Below, piece after piece: positions 22,959 through 33,800 of a DNA stretch of 64,000 bases (positions within the stretch are counted from its first letter, which is position 1; every line of letters begins with the position of its first letter). The stretch covers positions 162,925,427-162,989,426 of the forward strand of contig NC_037673.1 of the NCBI RefSeq assembly GCF_003255815.1, written 5' to 3'. Origin of the DNA: Theropithecus gelada (taxonomy: Eukaryota > Chordata > Mammalia > Primates > Cercopithecidae). Below the pieces are notes generated by a model, which saw only the letters and a list, made by a program, of their open reading frames with translations, ran no database searches and was not told the DNA's origin. A program made the position numbers and the translations under genes.

Positions 22959-23149
22959 TTTCAAATTTCCATTTTAATGTGTTTCAAAAACTGATTCACG
23001 TAAATTAATTAGTATATGCTATATGTTTATAAAATGCATTTAAATAGAATTTACTGGGTTCATGCTCAAAATATTTCTCTTTGGAAGGGTGCTCAAATTA
23101 AAAAGATGGGAGGCCAATGGAGTGAGTTTTCTGTCCAAGTGATTTGGGG

Positions 23150-23335
23150 TACAGAGGTCAGACAGCTCTGTATTTGAAGGTCAAGCCTGCTCTATGCTTA
23201 CCGGTTAGTTCAATTCTCTGAACCCCAGTTTCCATTTCCGTACAATGGAGATAAAATTACGTAATTCAGACATAATAGGAAGTATATTATATAAAACATA
23301 AATCACAGGGGTAATGCCTAATAAAAGTGTGATGT
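23150..23335 (+). mobile_element. MIR
   Basis: Sense MIR: GGTCAGACAGCTCTGTATTT, TCTCTGAACCCCAGTTTCC, GTACAATGGAGATAAAATTA. Confidence 0.8.
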
Positions 23336-23642
23336 ATTTTAATTTAAAAAAAATCAATAACCTCATAGACTGTCATAGAATATGTGGAAAGGTGACAACA
23401 TATATGGAGGACGTATTTGTCCCAGGCAGATGAGGGTTCATCTAGATACGTGAACAGGAATGATAACCAGCATGGCTTATAATTGTACAGGAAATGGAAA
23501 CTGAGACTTAGTTGCAAAGAGTTTTTATGAATAAATTGTGTAATATTTCTTTAAGTAGACAGTTTATGAGTAAAAATAAATGTACTAACATGGACTGATA
23601 ATGTACTAATAATGTACTAACCTCTCAAAAACCCAATTTTGA

Positions 23643-23950
23643 TGCCAGGTCCAATGTCTCAATGTCTGTAATCCCAGCAGTTTGGGAAGCCAAGGTAGGA
23701 GGATCACTTGAGGCTAGGAGTTTGAGACCAGCCTGGACAACCTAATGAGACCCTATCTTTATAAAAAATAAAGTAAAAATTAGCAAGGCATGGTGGCACA
23801 TGCCTGTAGTCCCAGCTACATAGGAGGCTAAGGCAGGAAGATCACTTGAGGCCAGGTGTTCCAGGCTATAGTGAGCTATGATGGAGCTGCTGCACTCCTG
23901 TCTATGTGGCAAAGTGAGGCACTGTCTCAAAAACAAAGCAAAACAAAACA
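23643..23950 (+). mobile_element. AluJ, diverged
   Basis: Two-arm Alu with many substitutions and AluJ-like GATCACTTGAGGCCAGG. CAAAA-rich tail. Confidence 0.9.
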
Positions 23951-24049
23951 GTTAACATAATTTTAAGTTTAAAAAGATCAAATTATTTTTAAACAGGAAG
24001 TTGTACAATGTAACAACCCTTGTAAAATGTTTGGAAACATGAAAAGCAA

Positions 24050-24300
24050 GATAATATATTGTTCACAGATAAATGCATCTAGAATGAAGGTATTAAGAAA
24101 AGTTTGGGAATGATATACATCAATTCCACGATAATGGTTACCTCTAAGTATATGGAAAAGGAAGCTAGTTAGGAGATAAAAACAAGCACTTCAATAGGAA
24201 TTGTAAAGTTTCATCTTGTTAAATTGAGTGATAAAAACATAAAAGTTTATTGTATTCCTTTATATGCTTTGTTATTGCCATATCTTTTACTATTTTAAAG
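24050..24300 (+). mobile_element. Possible old L1 3' UTR
   Basis: CACGATAATGGTTACCTCTA followed by purine-rich text and TATTGTATTCCTTTATATGC resembles old L1 3' untranslated regions. Weak. Confidence 0.35.
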
Positions 24301-24560
24301 AAATCAAAGAATGGAAAAGATTTGTCTTTACACGAAGTAGTGCATGGCTGACCAGTTGAGAATGCTGTCTTAGAAGAAAAGCAGGAAGGAAGGAAGAAAG
24401 GAAGGGAGGGGAGGAATGAGAAATATTTTCCATAAAAGTAATTTTCTTGGCATTTTTCTTCAAAAGCCATCTTGGACAAGCAAGCCAAAGAACAAAATAG
24501 GCATTGGGGGTAGGGAGAGCACATTTGGTTAATGGGCTGATATCAACTATTTAATTATTT
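24301..24560. other. Unique sequence with a short GGAA-rich run
   Basis: A purine-rich run, AGGAAGGAAGGAAGAAAGG and neighbours, lies near 24381-24420. Otherwise nothing recognised. Confidence 0.45.
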
Positions 24561-25600
24561 CACTTTTGACACAAGGCCATGCTTTAGTATCTTGAACATC
24601 CAGGTAACTTTCCCTGTGTGAAGTCTCAGTGAAAAAAGGAAATGCATTGTTAGTCTCTACACTTTCCTCTTTTTATTTTAATAAGAAATTGTATCATTGT
24701 AGGCAGACAATTTGATGTCATATTTTTCTATGATATTTTCACAGTGCACACCAGGGTGCCTGTACTTTGCAGCTATATGACACGCAGGATTATTATTTTT
24801 TTCTTTTCTTATCATCAGAGCCTCAAAAATAAGCTCCATGGCACCAGGCATGAAGACTATCAATAAACATTCCATCTTTTCATTTTCCTCCTGTGTTATT
24901 TAATAAGGGAAAGACAGAGCCATGATTTTTAACGATCAGACAGCAAACATTTTGGAAATAATTTCTCTCTTCAAGGATCTTTGATGATGACCAAGAATTC
25001 TCCCTACCTCCATCCTGTGTTATTGCCCCAGAGGATGCGCTAACTGCCTCACTGGGGGCTTGCAATTGAGAAAATTGCTGAGCACATACTGGCCTTCCCA
25101 TGGATCAGACTGAAGGGGTTGGGTGAGAATTTGTGGCTTTTGCAGTCACCTGTCTGTGTCCCCTCCATGGCTGTATCCTACCAGTTCCCTCCATGCCTTG
25201 TCTTTGCTATCGGTGGGAGTGGCTTGCCGACATTCCTGGCAGAATGCAGGCCACTCAAGTTAGCATACCAGCAATGCAGCCTGGTTGCTAGGGAGCTGCC
25301 CTCTGAGCATCCCTTGATCTATTTTTAAATTTCCATGCTTGTTTCCTCTCTGAAAGGAAGCAAAGAACAATACAGCTTGCTTTTCTGCTCTTTTAAGAAA
25401 CAAAGTAACCAACAAGGCTAAGACCTGTTGTGAAGTTAAAAAGCATTTGCTAATTAAGCTTCAGAATGTTATGGTATTTGTGCCCATCTAGTTTCTGCTT
25501 AATTAATTTCCAGATAAGGCAGCATCTCAGAAGAGGTAGAAGCGAAGGTCTATAAGGAGTATAGGTGAAATTTGCTGATACTTTTTTCCTTTTTACTCCA
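24561..25600. other. 1-kb repeat-free block with homeobox-like and RFX-like motifs
   Basis: No repeat recognised. Motifs seen: GGTTGCTAGGG at 25283-25293 (RFX X-box half-site type), TTGCTAATTAAGC near 25448, GCTTAATTAATTTCC near 25497 and CAGATAAGG at 25511-25519 (GATA type). GC content is locally higher around 25.0-25.3 kb. Enhancer role is inference. Confidence 0.35.
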
Positions 25601-26574
25601 TTAATGAAGCTCTTGAACCACTACCCTTCCTAGAGTTTAACAATAACCCATTGTGAGCCCCCCAAAATCCCCCACCACCAGGAATAAATGAGAAATTTGG
25701 AGGGCTATTGAACAGTGAGTTTTCACAGCTGATACACAGAAAACTATTTAGCACAGGTGTTTTGGTAACTGTGAAATACTGAGGAAATTCAGTCTTCTGT
25801 GACACTTAGATTCACTGTCTTGTGTGGGATGGAGTCTTATGGAACTTGTAAAATATCTGTAATATAAATAAAAGAAGAAGAAGAACAAAATTAGCTTTTC
25901 ACAGAGCTCCAGAAATTGTTCCTTGTATGGAAGAGTCTTCCTTTTTGGCCACTGGTAACTAGCAGTTTTCTTGGTATTTTTTTCCAAGTTAAAATGAATC
26001 CAATTTCAAATGTTGTTAGCGAATTTTTAAAATGATGTGTTATATGCATGCAGGTGTGAAGAAATCTGGTGGAATAACAAGTGTGCTAGTTTCCATGTGT
26101 TATGATATTTTTTTGAGCCTTTAAGAAAAGATATTTCTCCTCTTCTCCATGGTCACTTTCAGCCCTCAGCAGCAGTTGATCAACAAGGTTAGCAGCTGTT
26201 CACTCTCCAAATTACAACCCTAGAAGTAAGTTACAATTTCTAGAACCGACAGTATAATAATATTCCACTGCCACCACTGGGAAGTCATGAGTTTGGATGT
26301 TGCAGTTTCTCTGTACCTCAATATGGGGTTCAGAAAAATAGATGGATTTAAAAGGTGCATCTATTTTTACAGACTAAATTTATATAGACTTAATAGATGC
26401 ATTTAGTCTATATAAATTTTCATAAAGCCCTTAGCTTCTCTTTTATAACCTTTAGCTTACCATCATTTACCAGATGAGATATTGCTAAATTACATGCTTT
26501 CATAGCAGAGTTTATATAGAAACTACTAGAATTACAATGCAATTTCTTTATTTAAAACCCATGGTTTAATTTCT
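25601..26574. other. Unique sequence containing an interleaved inverted repeat
   Basis: No transposon recognised. An (AAG)n-like run lies at 25869-25886. The inverted-repeat cluster at 26356-26419 is listed separately. Confidence 0.45.
26356..26419. repeat. Two interleaved inverted repeats
   Basis: TGCATCTATT (26356-26365) pairs with AATAGATGCA (26392-26401). AAATTTATATAGACT (26376-26390) pairs perfectly with AGTCTATATAAATTT (26405-26419). The order A-B-A'-B' means the two stems interlock. A third overlapping pair, AGACTAAAT (26371-26379) with ATTTAGTCT (26401-26409), also exists. Confidence 0.9.
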
Positions 26575-26790
26575 TGCATCTGTTGATAACATTCTGGGAC
26601 CAATCACTTTTCTAAGTTCTTCATTACCTGTAATATTCATAAGAACCCTATAAGGGAGATACTATTATTCCCATTTTAACAGCCACAATAACCCCAGTTT
26701 CCTGAGATGAATTATTTGGACAAGGTCATTCCACCCCAGCGCTGTCACAGAGCCTTACTTTCTTAACAACTATCTTGTGTGATTTCCCTT
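26575..26790 (-). mobile_element. MIR
   Basis: Antisense MIR: AATATTCATAAGAACCCTAT, TACTATTATTCCCATTTTAA, GACAAGGTCATTCCACC. Confidence 0.75.
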
Positions 26791-26959
26791 CTATGGGCAA
26801 ATAGTACAAGTTACTAATGACAACTTGAATCCTTGAAAGACCTCTCAACTCACCAATGAGAAATCCTGAAATCTATCGTTTTGAAATCCTGAAGAGTTAC
26901 CCATGGGGTTGCTCACTCTTAAATCCTGAGCCAGGGGTGGCAGGGTGGCACACAAGCTT

Positions 26960-27165
26960 AGGGGACGGCAAGATACAAATTTTAATTCTAGCCTCTGTAC
27001 TAACTTAACTTTGGTAACTTTGGATAAGCTACCAAAGTACAGTTTCCTCAACTGTAAAATGGTGATGTCCCTTTCTCACAGGGTGGTTATGAAGATTAAA
27101 TGAGATGGTATTCATACAATTCCTGGCATGTAGCAACATTCAATAAGTAGCAGTCAAAAATCAAG
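26960..27165 (+). mobile_element. MIR
   Basis: Sense MIR: ACAGTTTCCTCAACTGTAAA, GGTTATGAAGATTAAATGAG, CCTGGCATGTAGCAACATTC. It lies opposite in orientation to the MIR 170 bp to its left. Confidence 0.85.
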
Positions 27166-28431
27166 GTGTCCACTGTGAAAGTGTCATTTGGGAACTGTAA
27201 TCACAGACTATCCTAGGACTTAAGGGCTCAATCTTACTCTTTCAGGCTCAGTGACAGATGCTTAGCATTAAGTTCAGGGCACCAGAGCCCACTTCCCTAT
27301 TTTCAGTAACTTGTACAAGGGTGTAGCACCAGCGTTAGAAGGAAGCAACCAGAAGAGCAGCGTATGGAATCAATCTAAAACATCAGGAGCATCTTGAGAT
27401 ATGCGCTCCTTTGTTCATCTCTTACATGTTTTGGTGAGTAATGATATTCTTGTAGAATTAAGAATTGTTTCCTTTTTGTCATCTGGTTTTCTAAGACTAA
27501 GAAATCTTTTGATACATAAAATGAAACACCACTGGTGAAAAATGTGTTTTCCTCTCTTAGTATATTCTAGAATGGTTTGAAAGCCAATGACTGTTTGGCA
27601 TTCTAAAATTTTAAACTGATGACTTGCCATTTGTGGAACAGGACCACAGAAAAACATTGAGTCTCCCCAGTGAAATGTGATATTCTTGCTCTGTTTTTGA
27701 TGCAGAGCTATCAAGTATTATAATGGGATAGATGCTGTAATGTTACTGCTGAAATGACAAACTGAGAAGGCACTAGAAGAATCTCCACGAATTACCCAAG
27801 TTCTTTCACTTAATGAGTACCTACCACATGCTGAGTACACAATGCCGAATACACAGTGCTATGTTTTGTGTACCAAATGCTGCTAGACACCAAGGATACA
27901 GGTACCAATGAACTCCACCCTGGCTCGGCCGCAAGAGAAAACAGCCAGGTACACGGGAAAATGAGTGACCTAGTAGTTCTCTGAGAGTATTGCTGGGGAG
28001 GAGGCAGGGAAGGCCGGCATGAATTTTTCAGAACAAGTGGTTATTCACTCTCTTCTCAGCTTTAGCTTCCAAACTAATTGAGAAATAAATATACGAGTGA
28101 GAGTGATGGAATGAGCAGCTTCGTTACAGTAAAGCTGAATCAGAGAATGTGGCTGGGACTGAAGGCCACGTGTTTTTTCCTGTCCCCACATTTGCAGCCA
28201 CCTGCTCAAATACACTGATTCTTCCCCCAATCTCCAGCAGAGGAGCTGGGCCACTGCCACCTCCCCTGACTGGGGCAGAGCTGGCCTCAGTAGCTCACCA
28301 TGCAGGGGAGACACATAGGTGTCGGGCTGCAGGTGGCTCATTTCTGAGAAATCCCCAAGGAGGATAATGAATACACAGTAGCACTTTCCTTCTTTACTAC
28401 AAAAGTTCAGTTACCTCCCACCAATGTAAAT
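27166..28431. other. Mostly unique sequence with a possible ancient repeat
   Basis: The segment 27790-28020 (GAGTACCTACCACATGCTGA ... ACCAAGGATACAGGTACCAA) has the style of a common ancient mammalian repeat that I cannot name safely. Short frames (27415-27714, 28045-28341, minus strand) have no domain. Confidence 0.4.
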
Positions 28432-28448
28432 AAGAAATGGGGTTAGAA

Positions 28449-28764
28449 GTACAGGTGCGGTGGCTCACACCTGTAATCCCAGCCCTTTGGGAGGCCAAGG
28501 CGGCGGATCACCTGAGGTCAGGAGTTTGAGCAGCCTGGCCAACATGGCGAAATCCCGCCTCTACTAAAACTACAAAAATTTAGCTGGGCATGGTGGCTAC
28601 TCGGGAGGCTGAGGCAGGAGAATCGCTTGAACCTGAGAGGTAGAGGTTGCAGTGAGCTGAGGTCATGCCACTGCACTCCAGCATGGGTGATAGAGCGAGA
28701 CTCTGTCCCCCCCCCCCCCCTCCCCCCCCCCCCCCCCCAGAAAAAAGAAAAAAAAGAAAAGAAA
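28449..28764 (+). mobile_element. Alu with a poly-C insertion before its tail
   Basis: Two-arm Alu with a shortened linker region. Perfect 17-bp duplication AAGAAATGGGGTTAGAA at 28432-28448 and 28765-28781. At 28707-28738 the start of the tail is replaced by C14-T-C17, followed by an A/G-rich tail. Confidence 0.95.
28707..28738. repeat. Poly-C tract (C14 T C17)
   Basis: 32 bases with one interruption, at the Alu body-tail junction. The minus strand is a long G run able in principle to form a quadruplex. Confidence 0.95.
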
Positions 28765-28781
28765 AAGAAATGGGGTTAGAA

Positions 28782-29039
28782 ACAATGGTGAACACTTTCA
28801 CCCACCTAAGAAGCCAACAGAAACTATATTTTAGCTCAAGAAGGAAGCATGTTTAGAGAGGAAACTCTGTGCCCTTTACAGTGCTTTTTTTGAGCTGAGT
28901 CATGAAGGAAGAAGAGGAATCTGCAGAAAAAGAAAGGGGGAAGCGTTTCAGACAAACAGTACAGTGAGTCTGAAAACAGACGTGCATGACGGGGCCCGGT
29001 ATGTGATCCAGGCCAATAAAGAGAACAAAAGAGACTTAC
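28782..29039. other. Unique or ancient-repeat sequence
   Basis: AGCTGAGTCATGAAGGAAGA near 28894 resembles the same ancient repeat class suspected at 27.8 kb. No firm call. Confidence 0.35.
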
Positions 29040-29400
29040 TTTCGGATTTATATTTACAGCTCCCAGTATGTTTTACTATCAGTGACATTATTTTGATCTT
29101 TACGATAATGCTGAGGGGTAAAATTGTGATAACAATTGATATTCCTATTTTACATGGCAACCGAGATTGAATGAGCTAAGTTATACACATCACACAGTAT
29201 TCAGAATACAATTAGCAAATATGATCCATTATTATTGCTACCACTAGAATTATGTTTATTACTATGACAGTTATTATTTATTTCTATTATTACTGCCAAG
29301 TTCTCGTGGCTAGTAAGTGGCATAACTAGTAAGTCCCATTGTTGGTAAGTGCTATGGCTAGTGATTCCTGTATTAAGTGGCAGAGCTAAGATTCAATGAC
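29040..29400 (-). mobile_element. MIR-like, diverged
   Basis: Antisense MIR-like text: TTTTGATCTTTACGATAATG, ATTCCTATTTTACATGGCAA, and later AAGTGGCAGAGCTAAGATTC. The middle is AT-rich, and TAGTAAGT-type motifs recur at 29310-29350. Confidence 0.5.
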
Positions 29401-29686
29401 ATGGCATCTGGTAGATTTCAAGGACTTAATAAGCACCCTCAAGAACTGTAAAGGTTATCCTATTATATAAGCAACACACCCTGTCACTGTGGTGGGCACT
29501 GGCACACAAGACCCATGACTAAGAAAAAAATAACGTTATTACTCATGGCACAGCAGGAACTATGGGCTTCATGTTCTCATTGGTTCTCCACGTTTCCCAA
29601 GTTCCCCAAGGGTGATGTGGAGTGGCCCAGGTGGCTGTTGCACACACCCTGGGTTTGCATCACAGTTGAAGAATCTGAAGCTTAGA
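29401..29686. other. Unique sequence
   Basis: No recognised feature. Confidence 0.45.
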
Positions 29687-29701
29687 AAACCTCTGATTTT
29701 A

Positions 29702-29960
29702 ACCAGGGGTGGTAGCTCACACCTGAAATCCCAGCACTTTGGGAGACCGAAGCAGGCGGATTACGAGGTAGGGAGATCTAGACCATCCTAGCTAACATGG
29801 TGAAACTCCGTCTCTACTAAAATACAAAAATTAGCTGGGTATGGTGGCACATGTCTATAGTCCCAGCTACTTGGGAGGCTAAGGTAGGAGAATTGCTTGA
29901 GCACAGGGGTGGATCATGCTGCTGCACTCCAGAACGAGACTCTGTCCAAAAAAAAAAAAA
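29702..29960 (+). mobile_element. Alu with right-arm deletion
   Basis: Alu whose right arm is shortened (a jump from TTGAGCACAGGGGTGGATCA to the end of the arm). Duplication AAACCTCTGATTTTA / AAACCCTCTGATTTTA on the two sides. Confidence 0.93.
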
Positions 29961-29976
29961 AAACCCTCTGATTTTA

Positions 29977-30699
29977 TACAGGGTTGACCCTTCCCAACTT
30001 TTGCCTGGAGGGAGATATTATCTTTATTATCCAGTCAGAAAACAAATCTGCTCCCTGCCCTAGAGGAAGACAAGATCTCTATCTTCTAAGGCTGTTGGCT
30101 ATGCAGACATCCTTGAAAAAGAGAGTATGGAACAAAAAACGAATATAAACCTGCTGAAACAAAGAATTGTCTCTTAACAAGCACAGTGAGGGAAAGTTAC
30201 TCTCACATTTTTGTTTTCAGGTCACTTGGCTAATCTAACAGCACTCAGATGAAGTTAAATTGATGCAAATAGCAGAGAGATCAAAGATAAGCTTGGTAAA
30301 CAGATTCTATTCCCCTGAAACTTCCTTACAACTCTTCCTTTAAGGTACTGGAAGAGGAGATGGGAACTTTCCCTGGAAGAGAAATCCTCATCTGAGGGCA
30401 CTGTGACTTAGCTGGATTTCTTTCCTGGGGAAACCTGAGTTTTTTCACTGCTGAGAAAGAAGCATCAGCATCTTGAGCATGGTATGCTCAAGACATTGAG
30501 GATGGAGAAGCGTATGGCATAAGATGGAAACGTGGCTTAGGAAAAGAACAACTGCTGGCTTTAGAGGAGGCAGCAAAGTGATGCTGCGTTTTTCTAAATA
30601 GAAGCATAGATTTTGAATCTATGCGCCAAATTCTCTCTTTCTTCTCTCAAGGTGTGCAGGAATATATTTTAATGCATTATTTAACTTTTAAAAATACAT
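29977..30699. other. Unique sequence with a small motif cluster
   Basis: No repeat recognised. At 30255-30300 GATGCAAATAG (octamer type), GATCAAAGATAAGC (TCF and GATA type) lie within about 40 bp. Confidence 0.4.
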
Positions 30700-30830
30700 A
30701 TTTCTGGCTCCAGACCCTAGAGTTTCTCATACAATATGGTCGGAACAATTCCTAGTTTGAAAAATCTTCCCAGGTAATTAATGTGCAGCAGAGACTGGAA
30801 CTGCTGTTTTAGGACACATTTTAATATTTG
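30700..30830 (-). mobile_element. MER5A-like (hAT-Charlie) fragment
   Basis: CTGGCTCCAGACCCTAGAGT, TTTCTCATACAATATGGTC, ATCTTCCCAGGTAATTAATG and GGAACTGCTG follow the reverse MER5A order. Diverged. Confidence 0.6.
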
Positions 30831-30950
30831 GTTTTATATGTAAGATAAGTGATTTGTGAATAACTGTTAGAAACTTAGCTTACAGTTTAAGAATTATCTT
30901 TAAAAAGCCCCATCCCAAAGTAAGGAAAATTAAATAATAATCTAAATTGT

Positions 30951-31259
30951 TTCTTTCTTTTCTTTTCTTTTCTTTTTTTTTTTGTTTGAGAAGGAGTCTC
31001 CTTCTGCCACCAGGTTGGAGTGCAGTGGCGCAATCACTGCAACCTCCAACTCCCTGGTTCAGGTGATTCTCCTGCCTCAGCCTCCCGAGTAGCTGGGATT
31101 AGAGGCACATGCCACCACGTCCAGCTAATTTTTGTATTTTTAGTAGAGATGGGGTTTTGCCATGTTGGCCAGGATGGTTTTGATCTCCTGACCTCGTGAT
31201 CTGCCCACCTCAGCCTCCCAGAGTGCTGGGATTACAGGTGTGAGCCACTGTGCCAGGCC
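30951..31259 (-). mobile_element. Alu (AluS) with TTTTC-rich tail
   Basis: Reverse two-arm Alu preceded by a (TTTTC)n-like tail. Ends GTGCCAGGCC at 31259. Confidence 0.93.
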
Positions 31260-31415
31260 TGTTTCTTCCTTCCTTTCCTTCCTTCCTTCCTTCCTTCCTT
31301 CCTTCCTTCCTTCCTTCCTTCCTCCCTCCCTCCCTCCCTCCCTCCCTTCCTTCTCTCCCTCCCTCCCTCCTTCCTTCCTTCTTTCCTTCCTTCCTTTCCT
31401 TTCTTTCTTTCTTTC
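31260..31415. repeat. Polypyrimidine microsatellite, (TTCC)n and (CTCC)n
   Basis: About 155 bp of nearly pure pyrimidine on the plus strand: (TTCC)n, then (CTCC)n, then TTCC and TTTC units. It sits at the tail side of the next reverse-oriented Alu, so it probably grew from that Alu tail. Confidence 0.96.
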
Positions 31416-31690
31416 TGAAATGAAGTCTCCCTCTGTCACCCAGGCCGGAGTGCAGTGGCACGATCTCGGCTCACTGCAACCTCCGCCTCCCCAGTTCAAG
31501 CAATTCTCCTGCCTCAGCCTCCTGAGTAGCTGGGACTACAGACACATACCACCATACCCGGCTAATATTTTACATTAGTAGAGATGGGGTTTCACTGTTT
31601 TAGGATGGTCTCAATCTGACCTCATGATCTGCCCGGCTCCTAGGCCTCCCAAAGTGCTGGGATTACAGGCGTGAGCCACCGCACCCAGCC
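31416..31690 (-). mobile_element. Alu following the microsatellite
   Basis: Reverse two-arm Alu with small deletions in its left arm. Its tail is the pyrimidine microsatellite. Confidence 0.93.
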
Positions 31691-32623
31691 TAAATCCTAT
31701 TTTATATTTGGCATTAAGATGTGTTGTTTCATTAAGTATCTACTCTTGAAAATGCTAAAGTTTCCTTTTATAAGAGAAAAGAGTTATCATAATAAAGAAG
31801 CTTTGCTAGTCTATTTGAGTTTTTCAGCTTTAGAAAGAGTAAGCTTCCCTAATATACTCCAAAAGGGAAGATTCATGCTAGCTTTGCTCATATGTGGTGC
31901 TGCTCTAATCCACAACTTCATAATTCATCTTGAGTCTACCAATTTCACCATTTAATCTCGCATCAGAAATATGCACTAGGTTACTCTGGTTGATGGTCAG
32001 CATAATCACATGCTAATTTGGCTTCTGTTTTTCTTGACACCATCATACAATGTCAAGACTCCTCATAATTCTCTTCTGCCATGCAGTTTTCCCAAAGAAC
32101 AGGCCTATCAGCCAGAGGCCATAACATTGTCAAATGTTTTACATACCTACAGATCAAATGTAGCCATGGTGGCTTCAAGACAATCACCTTTGCAGAGGCA
32201 TCTCCAATTCCACGTTGAACCACATAGGGGAAATTTTCGCTCTTCCTCAAGTGTGAATACTAAAATGGACAGGCAGAACAACGTATGATCCCAGGAAGAA
32301 GTGTTCAGAGGCACACTTGACGACCTTAGGAAAGAAAGCTGGATATTTCCCTTTTTTTGGTGACTAAATTGGCATTGACCATTTAATTTCTTTTTTTAAA
32401 AAAAGGAAATTTCTCCATGTTCTCAAGTTGTTCTTACATGATAAGGTTGGGTGTTCTACCTAGGATTTCTACCTAAAGCCAAAATTTTAGTGAAAACAGT
32501 TATACTCTGTTTGTAGGTGAGGGCGAAACTACAAATTCTGGAGGAGGAAATCATCTGCTATGTTTTAGCTTAGAATGTTATTTTACTCAACAAATAATAA
32601 TGCAGTGCCTCTAAGGGTAACAT
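31691..32623. other. 0.93-kb repeat-free block
   Basis: No repeat recognised. A plus-strand frame runs 32010-32288 (92 codons), within which an acceptor-like CTCTTCTGCCATGCAG ends at 32086. A near-palindrome, ATTTC-T7-A7-GGAAAT, lies at 32386-32410. No domain recognised. Confidence 0.4.
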
Positions 32624-32638
32624 AGAAATTGGCACTAA

Positions 32639-32806
32639 CTGCCGGGTGTGGTGGCACATGCCTGTAATCCTAGCTACTCGGGAGGCTGAGGCACGAGAAC
32701 TGCTTGAACACAGGAGACAGAGGTTGCAGTGAGCCAAGATCATGCCACTGCACTCCAGCCTGAGTGACAGAGCGAGACTCCGTCTCAAGGAAAAAAAAAA
32801 GAAAAA
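32639..32806 (+). mobile_element. 5'-truncated Alu (right arm only)
   Basis: Begins within the right arm (GCCGGGTGTGGTGGCACATG) and runs to the tail. Duplication AGAAATTGGCACTAA at 32624-32638 and 32807-32821, so it is a genuine truncated insertion and not a deletion product. Confidence 0.94.
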
Positions 32807-32889
32807 AGAAATTGGCACTAAGAAATATACAAAATAGTAATCCCATTATTTTGGATAGCATTTGCATTTCAAACGTCTCTTGATGCTGT

Positions 32890-33195
32890 TTGTTTGTTTG
32901 TTCGTTTGTTCGTTTGCGACACAGTCTGGCTCTGTCACACAGGTTGGAGTACAGTGGCGCGAACTTGGCTCACTGCAACCTCCACTTCCTGGGTTCAAGC
33001 AGTTCTCGTGCCTCAGCCTCCCAATTTGCTGAGATTACAGGCATGCACCACCACACCCAGCTAATTTTTGTATGTTTAGTAGGGACGGGGTTTCACCATG
33101 TTGGTCAGGCCAATCTTGAACTCTTGACTTCATTTTGTCCGCCACCTTGGCCTCCCAAAGAACTGGGATTACAGGTGTGTGCCATCACGGCTGGC
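32890..33195 (-). mobile_element. Alu with (GTTT/GTTC)n tail
   Basis: Reverse two-arm Alu. The tail is a GTTT and GTTC repeat at 32887-32914. Near-duplication CTTGATGCTG / CCTGATGCTT on the two sides. It forms an inverted pair with the truncated Alu 83 bp to the left. Confidence 0.93.
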
Positions 33196-33486
33196 TCCTG
33201 ATGCTTATTATGTTACTTTGTGATTGATAAAGTATTGCATTTTTCTTCAAGGAGACTATACCATTTGAGGCTGAAGGAATGGAGTACAATAATAAATTAT
33301 TAGGCTACGAATTACCACATAATCTTTTAACAATCAGATGATTTTTATACAAAATAAAGGATAGCTTTGGAATTTATTTATGGACTGATACTTCACAATG
33401 ACCCAAATTAGTCACCCAAATTAGTCATGACAAGTAGACCCAAATTATGAGTTTAAGCTACATAAGTAGGCAGGTAACAATGGCTT
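33196..33486. other. Unique sequence with a 13-bp tandem repeat
   Basis: ACCCAAATTAGTC occurs twice in tandem at 33401-33426, with a partial third copy at about 33438. Confidence 0.6.
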
Positions 33487-33800
33487 CTTCTTTTTGTTTG
33501 TTTGTTTTGTTTTGTTTTTTTAGACAGAGTCTCGCTGTCATCAGACTGGAGTGCAGTGGCGCGATCTCAGCTCACTGCAACCTCCGCCTCCTGGGTTCAA
33601 GTGATTCTCCTGCCTCAGCCTCCCGAGTAGCTGGGACTACAGGCGATCACCACCATGCCCGGCTAATTTTTTTGTATTTTAATAGAGACAGAGTTTCACC
33701 ATGTTGGCCAGGATGGTCCCGATCTCCTGACTTCGTGATCTGCCTGCCTCGGCCTCCCAAAGTGCTGGAATTACAGGAGTGAGCCACCGCGCACCCGGCC
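33487..33800 (-). mobile_element. Alu (Sc/Y-like)
   Basis: Reverse two-arm Alu with a GTTT-containing tail, ending GCGCACCCGGCC at 33800. Confidence 0.94.

Noticed and set aside
26356..26419. Reading the inverted repeat as a transcription terminator or CRISPR-like repeat
   Set aside because: The window is primate nuclear DNA, and there is no array, spacer pattern or cas-like gene.
28580..28856. Glycine-rich or proline-rich peptides
   Set aside because: They are translations of the poly-C tract in an Alu.
31140..31578. Long serine/proline or lysine/glutamate-rich frames of up to 119 codons
   Set aside because: They translate the pyrimidine microsatellite and its flanking Alus.
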